Assembly: GCA_947036475.1 (NCBI GenBank)
Contig: CAMQRG010000092.1
Coordinates: 1 to 7,916, forward strand
Direction of reading: 5' to 3'
DNA length: 7,916 bases
Origin: an uncultured Clostridia bacterium
GTDB lineage: Bacteria; Bacillota; Clostridia; Lachnospirales; Anaerotignaceae
A program made the translations under genes and the position numbers. Below, one piece after another: positions 1-6,151 of this stretch. Below the pieces are notes generated by a model. It was not told the DNA's origin, did not search any database, and saw nothing but the letters and a program-made list of their open reading frames with translations. Within the stretch, counting starts at the first letter, position 1, and every line of letters starts with the position of its first letter.

Positions 1-2
1 CC

Positions 3-1064
3 ATTGCATCCTGTGCGCTGATTATGGCAAAAGGTACGGCACAGGCAATGGTTGGGACAACGCATTATCTTGTTATCAGCCTGCTTGGGTCTGGGCTGTT
101 CCTGCTTGGGGTTTGTATCCTTTACAGCATTACAGGACACCTGCTTATGCCGCAGATGAAAGAGGCAGTTGTACAGCTGATGGCAACAGGGGAATATCAT
201 TTCCCTCTGCTTGTTGTGACGGGTTTTATGTTTATTGGTATTGCAATCAAAAGCGCACTGTTCCCGTTCCATTCCATGCTGCCCGGCGCGTATGGCGCGG
301 CTGTGCCGACTTCCAGCGCAATTCTTTCCGGCCTTGTGCTAAAAAGCTATATCATTCTGGGCATTAAGCTGGTATATGGTGTATTCTCTGTCGATGTGAT
401 GCATCAGCTGAAAATTGTTGACGTGCTGTTTGTTTTCGGTCTGGCTGGCATGGTAATGGGTTCGTTGTATGCAATGCGGGAAACGCGCATGAAGCGTATG
501 CTTGCATATTCTTCCGTTGCACAAATCGGATATATTTACATGGGCATTGGCCTTGGGACAAGAATTGGTATGACGGCGGCATGTTTCCATATTCTGGCAC
601 ATGCCATTACAAAAACAATGCTGTTTGTCTGCTGCGGGCAGATGGTAGAGGATTCCGGAAATAAGGAACAGATTTTTCATCTGAAAGGGGCAGGGCTGCG
701 CAATCCACTTGCAGGAATTGGCTTTACGGCCGGCGCACTTTCCATGGTCGGCGTGCCTTTGACGGCAGGGTTTATTTCAAAACTTTATTTTGCATCGGCA
801 TCGGTCTACGCGTCGGGGAAAATGGCAGCAGTTCTGGTTGTGCTTGCAATCAGTATGATACTGAACGCATTATATTTCCTGCCTTCCACCATTGCAATCT
901 GGACGCCGAAAAAAACGGAAGATCAGGCAAAGCCTGCTCCGATTTCCGTTTCTCCGGCATTTGGTATTGCGGTTGTCCTGTTCATTGTCGCCAATATTAC
1001 ATTAGGTATCTGGTACCGCCCGTTCATTCATATCATTGAAATGGGTATTAGCTTGCTGCAATGA
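3..1064 (+). CDS. Complex I/Mrp-type proton-conducting membrane subunit, 5' truncated by window edge
   Basis: Likely an ion-translocating membrane subunit of a multisubunit cation/H+ antiporter or complex I-like pump (MrpD/NuoN-like). The frame is open to the window edge: codons before the first Met at 24 read I-A-S-C-A-L-I, so the true start and roughly the first 130 residues, including the TM5 glutamate, lie upstream. Counting from the Met at 24, the visible signatures are the TM7 lysine K76 in an AIKSALFPFH context, the LPGAYGAAVPTSSA loop, the TM8 lysine K107, the RMLAYSSVAQIGY loop (159-170), the TM11 pair H193 and K197, and the broken-helix TM12 lysine K253. About nine hydrophobic segments can be seen. 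The stop at 1062-1064 is followed after 29 bases by the next homologous gene, so it is the upstream visible member of a four-gene operon. Family assignment is firm; the exact subunit type (MrpD, NuoN or HyfD/F-like) and the ion carried are not decided by the sequence. Confidence 0.9.
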   Translation: MASCALIMAKGTAQAMVGTTHYLVISLLGSGLFLLGVCILYSITGHLLMPQMKEAVVQLMATGEYHFPLLVVTGFMFIGIAIKSALFPFHSMLPGAYGAAVPTSSAILSGLVLKSYIILGIKLVYGVFSVDVMHQLKIVDVLFVFGLAGMVMGSLYAMRETRMKRMLAYSSVAQIGYIYMGIGLGTRIGMTAACFHILAHAITKTMLFVCCGQMVEDSGNKEQIFHLKGAGLRNPLAGIGFTAGALSMVGVPLTAGFISKLYFASASVYASGKMAAVLVVLAISMILNALYFLPSTIAIWTPKKTEDQAKPAPISVSPAFGIAVVLFIVANITLGIWYRPFIHIIEMGISLLQ

Positions 1065-1082
1065 TGAAACCATGAGAGGATG

Positions 1083-1088
1083 AGGTGA
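1083..1088 (+). promoter_or_regulatory. Shine-Dalgarno that fixes the start of the second antiporter gene
   Basis: AGGTGA matches the end of the perfect anti-SD complement and lies 5 bases before the ATG at 1094. An in-frame GTG at 1085 would add three residues (M-R-K), but that GTG is part of the Shine-Dalgarno itself and has no comparable site at the right distance upstream. The ATG at 1094 is therefore preferred. Confidence 0.7.
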
Positions 1089-1093
1089 GGAAA

Positions 1094-2560
1094 ATGAACG
1101 GAAATATGATTCTGCTGCTTCCTGTGATACTGCCTCTGATTGCCGGGTTGATTACCGGCTTTTTGAAGGAGGAAAAGCAGCGCAATCTTTGGGTATTTAT
1201 TGTAATGGCGGTGGAAACAGGGCTGGTCTGGATGCTGGCTTTTGGGGATTACTCGCTGGAGGTATGGCGGTTTACGGACCGGCTTGCTATTGCATACCAT
1301 ACAGATGGGCTGGCGAAATTTTTTGCCTGCCTGATCAGCACAGTATGGCTTTTGGCAGCAGTATTCTCCATGGAATATATGAAGCATGAGCACAAACCGG
1401 CAAGGTTTTTCATGTTTTACATCCTTTCGCTGGGAGCACTGATGAGCCTGTGTTTCTCTGCAAACATGATGACGATGTATTTGTCCTATGAATATATGAC
1501 AGTTCTGACGCTCCCGCTTGTTATTCATACAGGCGCGCCGGAGGCTGTACGTGCAGGCATGAAATATCTCGGCTATTCCATGTTTGGCGCAGGGCTTGGT
1601 CTGATGGGGTTCTTCTTCCTGAATACATACTGTGTGACAACAGACTTTATGCCGGGCGGGACACTGGATATGTCGTTTATTAACGGCAGAGAAAATATGA
1701 TGCTTGTTGTATTTTTCCTGATGTCCATAGGCTTTGCTTGCAAAGCGGGCATGTTTCCGCTGCACGCATGGCTGCCGACAGCGCATCCTGTTGCGCCTTC
1801 CCCTGCTTCCGCCGTGCTTTCCGGTATTATTACGAAAGCGGGCGTAATCGCTGTTATCCGCGTGACGTTCTATCTGTTTGGCGCAGATTTTCTGCGGGGA
1901 ACATGGGCGCAGGCAGCACTGCTGACGCTTGCGATTATTACGGTATTTATGGGCTCCATGCTGGCGTACAAGGAAAAGCTGCTGAAAAAACGACTGGCAT
2001 ATTCTACGGTCAGTCAGGTTTCCTATGTCCTGTTCGGACTGATGCTGCTTTCTCCTGTAGGCTTTATGGGTGCGCTGCTTCAGGTTCTGTTCCATGCGAC
2101 GGCGAAGAACATCCTGTTCCTTTCTGCGGGCGCGATCATTTATAAGACAGAAAAAACATATGTCTATCAGTATAAAGGGCTGGGCAAGGAAATGCCTGTT
2201 GTAATGTGGTGCTTTGCCATTGCGTCGCTTTCTTTGATTGGTATTCCGCCTGTCAGCGGGTTTGTCAGCAAATGGTATCTTGCACAGGGCGGTCTTTCCT
2301 CTGTATTTGGAACGCTGGGAATCGTTGGCGTGGCTGTGTTGATGGTCAGCGCACTTTTGACAGCGGGGTACCTTCTGCCAATTGTGGCAGACGCGTTTTT
2401 CCCCGGCAAGAATTTTGATTATGCGTCCCTGCGGAAAAAGGAGCCCAATTTCCTGATGACTGTACCGTTGGTGCTGTTTTCTGTCGCGGCTGTGGTGTTC
2501 GGCGTAATGCCAGGCGGACTGATGAATATTATTGCCAATATCAGCGGAATGATTTTCTAA
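1094..2560 (+). CDS. Complex I/Mrp-type proton-conducting membrane subunit (488 aa)
   Basis: Full-length member of the antiporter-like family (NuoM/MrpD-like; usual length near 480-500), predicted to move H+ or Na+ across the cytoplasmic membrane within a larger complex. Visible features: about 14 hydrophobic helices; the TM5 glutamate E133 in a MYLSYEYMT segment; the TM7 lysine K217 followed by MFPLHAWLP (H224); the TM8 lysine K248 in GIITKAGV; the loop KKRLAYSTVSQVSY (298-311); the TM11 pair H334/K338; and the TM12 lysine K393 in GFVSKWYL. All expected charged residues of the conducting channel are present. It lies 29 bases after the upstream homologue and 18 before the next. It is clearly paralogous to the downstream gene 2579-4057, sharing TTDF, GTWAQ and a long similar TM3-TM5 block. 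Start chosen at ATG 1094 on its Shine-Dalgarno. The subunit type and ion specificity remain open. Confidence 0.92.
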   Translation: MNGNMILLLPVILPLIAGLITGFLKEEKQRNLWVFIVMAVETGLVWMLAFGDYSLEVWRFTDRLAIAYHTDGLAKFFACLISTVWLLAAVFSMEYMKHEHKPARFFMFYILSLGALMSLCFSANMMTMYLSYEYMTVLTLPLVIHTGAPEAVRAGMKYLGYSMFGAGLGLMGFFFLNTYCVTTDFMPGGTLDMSFINGRENMMLVVFFLMSIGFACKAGMFPLHAWLPTAHPVAPSPASAVLSGIITKAGVIAVIRVTFYLFGADFLRGTWAQAALLTLAIITVFMGSMLAYKEKLLKKRLAYSTVSQVSYVLFGLMLLSPVGFMGALLQVLFHATAKNILFLSAGAIIYKTEKTYVYQYKGLGKEMPVVMWCFAIASLSLIGIPPVSGFVSKWYLAQGGLSSVFGTLGIVGVAVLMVSALLTAGYLLPIVADAFFPGKNFDYASLRKKEPNFLMTVPLVLFSVAAVVFGVMPGGLMNIIANISGMIF

Positions 2561-2578
2561 GGGAGAGGGAGGAACGAT

Positions 2579-4057
2579 ATGAACGCATTTGCGACATTGT
2601 TGCCGGTGATCTTTCCGATTATTGCGGGAATCGGACTGCTGCCGGTAAAATTTAAGGACAGAAAGGACCGCGAGAAATGGGTACTTTCTATTGTTGTGCT
2701 GAACGCGCTTTTTGCGCTTTATGCCATTTGGGGAGTCGGCGGGGCATATGTTACACTGTTCCGCTTCAGCGAGAAACTCTCTCTGGGTTTCCATATAGAC
2801 GGGCTTTCTAAAGTATTTGGGACGATGGTTTCCCTGCTTTGGATTATTACAACAGTATACGCCTTTGAATATATGACGCATGAGGGCAAGGAAGATAAAT
2901 TCTTTGCGTTCTTTATCATGACATTCGGTGTTGTGCTGGGAATTGCGTTTTCGGGGAACTTCCTGACGATGTATCTGTTTTACGAATTTCTGACGCTGGC
3001 AACACTGCCACTCGTTATGCATGCGATGGATAACAAAGCGCGTCACGCCGGAAAAACGTATATTTTATATATGATGTTTGGCGCGTCTCTGGCGTTTATT
3101 GGATTTGTTTTTATCTACTGCTACGGCAGTACAACGGATTTTGTGACAGGCGGCGTATTGAATCCGGCTTTGGTGGCAGGGCATGAGGAACTGCTGCGCA
3201 TGGTATTTGTAATGGCTTTCTTTGGCTTTGGCGTAAAAGCGGCGGTATTCCCGTTTTACAGATGGCTGCCAAAAGCGTCTGTCGCGCCTACGCCTGTTAC
3301 GGCTTTGCTGCATGCGGTTGCAGTCGTGAAATCCGGTATTTTTGCAATCATCCGCCTGACATATTACAGCTTTGGCACGTCCTTCCTGATTGGGACATGG
3401 GCGCAGAATGTCATGCTGATTATTGCGGCAATTACGATTGTGTTTGGTTCGACGGTTGCGCTTCGCACGCCTCATATCAAGCGGCGATTCGCGTATTCAA
3501 CGGTTTCTAACCTGTCTTATATCATTTTCGGCGTAGCAATTATGACGCCGGCCGGTCTGGCGGCAGGGCTGCTGCATATGGTCTGCCACGCAGTAATTAA
3601 AATTACGCTGTTCTTTACGGCAGGCGCAATACTGTATAAGACACACAGAGAATATCTGTATGAGGTAGAAGGGTTTGCGAAATATATGCCCATTACGTTT
3701 GCGACAATGGCAATTACGGGTATTGGTCTGGTTGGTATCCCGCCGTTTGCAGGTTTTAACAGCAAATGGGCATTGGCAACGGCGGCGGTGGAAAGCGGGA
3801 ACGCAATGGCATATTTCGGCATTGCAGCACTGATTATTTCCGCACTGCTGACTGCGCTTTATATTTTCTATATTATTGTGCGGGCATATTTCCCCAGAAA
3901 ACGGGAATATCCGGCAGGGTATTATGACCATGTATCCGACCCGAACGGCTATATGACGGTTCCGCTCGTGCTTCTGGCGATTGTTTCTGTTGTGATTGCG
4001 CTGTTCCCGGATACGCTGCTGCATATCATGCAGAACGCTGTGCTTGGGATTTTGTAA
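2579..4057 (+). CDS. Complex I/Mrp-type proton-conducting membrane subunit with NuoL/MrpA-style TM8 (492 aa)
   Basis: Third consecutive antiporter-like subunit, predicted to form a proton or sodium half-channel pair in the membrane arm of a multisubunit pump. Key residues seen: TM5 glutamate E136 (MYLFYEFLT), TM7 lysine K220, the motif FPFYRWLPKASVAPTPV, TM8 with H245 and K251 (LLHAVAVVKSG), KRRFAYSTVS (301-310), TM11 pair H337/K341 and TM12 lysine K396 (GFNSKWAL). The PTPV...LLHA...VK pattern resembles NuoL, MrpA and DabB-type subunits more than NuoM/MrpD, whereas the rest is closest to its upstream neighbour. The residue after FPF is Tyr (Y227) where its three neighbours have His. GGGAGG at 2567-2572, 6 bases before the ATG, supports the start. 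It is 18 bases from the preceding gene and 15 from the next, and its stop codon abuts the next gene's Shine-Dalgarno, so co-translation is likely. Length is that of NuoM/MrpD, lacking the long C-terminal parts of NuoL or MrpA. Confidence 0.92.
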   Translation: MNAFATLLPVIFPIIAGIGLLPVKFKDRKDREKWVLSIVVLNALFALYAIWGVGGAYVTLFRFSEKLSLGFHIDGLSKVFGTMVSLLWIITTVYAFEYMTHEGKEDKFFAFFIMTFGVVLGIAFSGNFLTMYLFYEFLTLATLPLVMHAMDNKARHAGKTYILYMMFGASLAFIGFVFIYCYGSTTDFVTGGVLNPALVAGHEELLRMVFVMAFFGFGVKAAVFPFYRWLPKASVAPTPVTALLHAVAVVKSGIFAIIRLTYYSFGTSFLIGTWAQNVMLIIAAITIVFGSTVALRTPHIKRRFAYSTVSNLSYIIFGVAIMTPAGLAAGLLHMVCHAVIKITLFFTAGAILYKTHREYLYEVEGFAKYMPITFATMAITGIGLVGIPPFAGFNSKWALATAAVESGNAMAYFGIAALIISALLTALYIFYIIVRAYFPRKREYPAGYYDHVSDPNGYMTVPLVLLAIVSVVIALFPDTLLHIMQNAVLGIL

Positions 4058-4072
4058 AAGGAGGAGAGAAAA

Positions 4073-6031
4073 ATGGAAGTATTTCAAAACAGTATGCTGC
4101 CGATTTTAGCTTTCTTCCCGATGCTCGGCGCGGTGGTTGGCTATGGTATTGGCCGCAGTAATAAAAAAGCAAGGGATATATGGGCGTGGATACTTGCCGC
4201 GCTGACCTTTGCGGGAAGTCTGACATTGATTGGCAAGGAATCCGTTTATTCCCTGCCGGGCTTCTGCGGCTTAGGCATCAGCTTTGCCGCTGATGGATTC
4301 GGCGTTGTGCTGGCTGTGCTGACAGGCGCAATCTGGCTTTTGACAACACTGTTTTCCAAAGAATATATGGCAGATGAACGAAACAGGAACCGCTATTATT
4401 TCTTTGTGTTTCTGACACTTGGCGCGACGATGGGGATTTTCCTTTCCGCAGATTTGTTTACAACACTGATTTTCTTTGAAATCATGTCCTTCACATCTTT
4501 TGTGCTGGTTATCCATGAGGAAAGCGAAATTTCCATTCGCTCGGCACAGACGTATCTTGCGGTGGCGGTTATCGGCGGTTTGGTGACGCTGATGGGGCTG
4601 TTCATGATGTACCATATGGCGGGTACGCTGGATATGAACGAACTTTCTGTATTCATACAGGCACAGCCGGACAGGAAACCGCTGTATGTTGTTGGCATTT
4701 TGATATTGTTTGGCTTTGGCGCAAAGGCGGGTCTGTTTCCGCTTCATATCTGGCTGCCGGGGGCGTATACGGTTGCGCCTGCGCCGTCCAGTGCGCTGCT
4801 TTCCTGTCTTCTGACGAAAACAGGTGTATTTGGTGTAATTGTGGTAAGCTGTAAATTATTCCTGCACGATGCAGTATGGGGCAGCATGATACTGATACTG
4901 GGCCTGATTACAATGGTAATGGGCGCAGTGCTGGCAGTATTCTCCGTCAATTTGAAACGGACGCTGGCGTGCTCCTCGATGTCACAGATTGGCTTTATGA
5001 TTATTGCAATCGGCATGCAGGGCCTTCTGGGCGATCATAATGCTCTGGCGGCGGCAGGTACGTTCCTGCATTTCATTAACCACTCCCTGCTGAAGCTGGT
5101 GCTGTTTCTCTGCGCCGGTGTTGTGTTCATGAATCTGCGGGAGCTGGATTTGAATAAGGTGCGCGGCTTCGGTAAGGATAAGCCTTTATTGAAAATTATT
5201 TTCCTGACAGGACTGTTTGGGATTGCCGGTGTGCCACTGTTCAACGGCTATATTAGCAAAACCCTGATACACGAAAGCATTGTGGAATACATTGCCGTAC
5301 TTGCGGCGGCGGGGCAGTCTACGGCGTTTATGCGGTTTGCAGAAGGCTTGTTCCTGTTCTCTGGCGGACTGACGCTGGCATATATGACAAAGCTGTTCGT
5401 TGCGGTATTTTTGGAAGAAAATCCATATACTGTTGCAAGGAAGAAAACAGGGCCTTATATGAGCGGACTGACGGCGGCAGTGCTTGTGATTGGCGCGGTT
5501 GTGCTTCCTGTGTTGGGGCTTTTGCCGCATGCAACACAGGACGTTCTGGCGGAAATGGGGCGCGGCTTTATGAATGCCCATGCGCCGGAGCATGCGGTGC
5601 ATTACTTTGCATGGGTCAACCTCAAGGGTGCGGTAATTTCCATTGTTGTTGGCGCAGTGGTATATTTCCTGTTTATCCGCAAAGCACTGATGGCAAAGGA
5701 CGCGAACGGAAATATGGTTTATGTAGACCGCTGGCCGGAATGGTTCAATATTGAGGATAAAATCTACCGTCCGGTTCTGCTGGTTTGTCTGCCGTACATT
5801 GGCGGTTTTGCCGCAAGGCTGGCTGGCTCTTTGACAGATGGTTTTATCGCGATATTGCGCATGGTGATTTTCAATGATGACAACGGCAGAGTTGTACCGC
5901 CGGAAGATAAATACTTTTCCGCTTATACCGATGGGGAAACCGACAAGACGGTTTACCGCGAAGGTTTTGCACGAAGCCTGCTTATGATCGGCATAGGTCT
6001 GGCAATTGCTATGGTTTATATTTTGAATTGA
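4073..6031 (+). CDS. Long complex I/Mrp-type proton-conducting subunit with C-terminal extension (652 aa; HycC/HyfB/NuoL size)
   Basis: Fourth and longest antiporter-like subunit. The conserved core runs from about residue 1 to 485: TM5 glutamate E136 (FFEIMSF), TM7 lysine K218 followed by LFPLHIWLPGAY (H225), TM8 lysine K249 (LLTKTGVF), LKRTLACSSMSQIGF (294-308), TM11 H337/K341 and TM12 lysine K396 (GYISKTLI). A further lysine, K440, sits in the next helix. Beyond about residue 500 is an extension of some 150 residues. It contains a helix (511-535), a polar stretch with DRWPEWFNIEDKIYRP (552-567), an amphipathic or hydrophobic region (568-600), an acidic loop (601-626) and a final helix (633-650). 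Length and layout fit HycC/HyfB and NuoL, whose C-termini carry a lateral helix along the membrane arm; this role here is an inference. AGGAGG at 4059-4064, 8 bases before ATG, sets the start. A strong terminator directly follows, making this the last gene of the operon. Confidence 0.92.
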   Translation: MEVFQNSMLPILAFFPMLGAVVGYGIGRSNKKARDIWAWILAALTFAGSLTLIGKESVYSLPGFCGLGISFAADGFGVVLAVLTGAIWLLTTLFSKEYMADERNRNRYYFFVFLTLGATMGIFLSADLFTTLIFFEIMSFTSFVLVIHEESEISIRSAQTYLAVAVIGGLVTLMGLFMMYHMAGTLDMNELSVFIQAQPDRKPLYVVGILILFGFGAKAGLFPLHIWLPGAYTVAPAPSSALLSCLLTKTGVFGVIVVSCKLFLHDAVWGSMILILGLITMVMGAVLAVFSVNLKRTLACSSMSQIGFMIIAIGMQGLLGDHNALAAAGTFLHFINHSLLKLVLFLCAGVVFMNLRELDLNKVRGFGKDKPLLKIIFLTGLFGIAGVPLFNGYISKTLIHESIVEYIAVLAAAGQSTAFMRFAEGLFLFSGGLTLAYMTKLFVAVFLEENPYTVARKKTGPYMSGLTAAVLVIGAVVLPVLGLLPHATQDVLAEMGRGFMNAHAPEHAVHYFAWVNLKGAVISIVVGAVVYFLFIRKALMAKDANGNMVYVDRWPEWFNIEDKIYRPVLLVCLPYIGGFAARLAGSLTDGFIAILRMVIFNDDNGRVVPPEDKYFSAYTDGETDKTVYREGFARSLLMIGIGLAIAMVYILN

Positions 6032-6038
6032 TATATGC

Positions 6039-6075
6039 AAAATCCCTGTGAAGAAATCCCTTCATGGGGATTTTT
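6039..6075 (+). terminator. Rho-independent terminator closing the antiporter operon
   Basis: Bases 6039-6053 pair with 6060-6074 as an uninterrupted 15-bp stem (two G-T wobbles at 6047/6066 and 6048/6065), with a 6-base loop AAATCC. The 3' arm ends in a run of T (6071-6075), part of which lies in the stem and pairs with upstream A residues, so the free U tail is short. It begins 8 bases after the stop codon of the fourth antiporter gene, the expected place for an operon end. A shorter alternative hairpin (6054-6060 with 6067-6073) also forms at the same site. Confidence 0.78.
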
Positions 6076-6086
6076 GTGCTTCGGGT

Positions 6087-6115
6087 TTGACAGGGCGCGG
6101 GCGGCACGCTACAAT
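6087..6115 (+). promoter_or_regulatory. SigA-type promoter for apbE
   Basis: A perfect -35 box TTGACA (6087-6092) and a near-perfect -10 box TACAAT (6110-6115) are separated by exactly 17 bases. Transcription would start near 6122, giving a leader of about 30 bases before the apbE ATG. The spacer is 16/17 G or C, unusual for this genome. The site lies 12 bases after the preceding terminator, so apbE appears to be an independent transcription unit. Confidence 0.82.
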
Positions 6116-6141
6116 AGAACAGGAGAACACATTGGCAAAGG

Positions 6142-6148
6142 GGAGGAG
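6142..6148 (+). promoter_or_regulatory. Shine-Dalgarno that fixes the apbE start
   Basis: GGAGGAG lies 3 bases (GGAGG 5 bases) before ATG 6152. The open frame extends back to an ATG at 6035, but that one lies inside the terminator and upstream of the promoter, has no Shine-Dalgarno, and would place a non-signal segment ahead of the lipoprotein signal. Confidence 0.8.
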
Positions 6149-6151
6149 CGT

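Noticed and set aside
1028..3046. A 672-codon open frame on the minus strand opposite two antiporter genes
   Set aside because: The + strand proteins are clear family members. The antisense product is Cys/His/Arg/Gln-rich with no hydrophobic or domain pattern, and it spans a gene boundary. It is a codon-bias shadow.
3497..4087. A 196-codon minus-strand open frame
   Set aside because: Same shadow pattern under the third antiporter gene, with similar low-complexity Arg/His/Cys composition and no ribosome binding site.
4418..4429. L-G-A-T in the fourth antiporter subunit (residues 116-119) as a possible FMN attachment site for ApbE
   Set aside because: The acceptor motif needs Ser/Thr/Asp before GA(T/S) and an accessible position; here Leu precedes it and it sits in a transmembrane helix.
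5186..6040. A 284-codon minus-strand open frame under the fourth subunit's 3' half
   Set aside because: Shadow of a well-supported gene; no recognisable domain.
6035..6151. Extended apbE start at 6035
   Set aside because: This ATG lies in the terminator, upstream of the apbE promoter, with no Shine-Dalgarno; it would also bury the lipoprotein signal.
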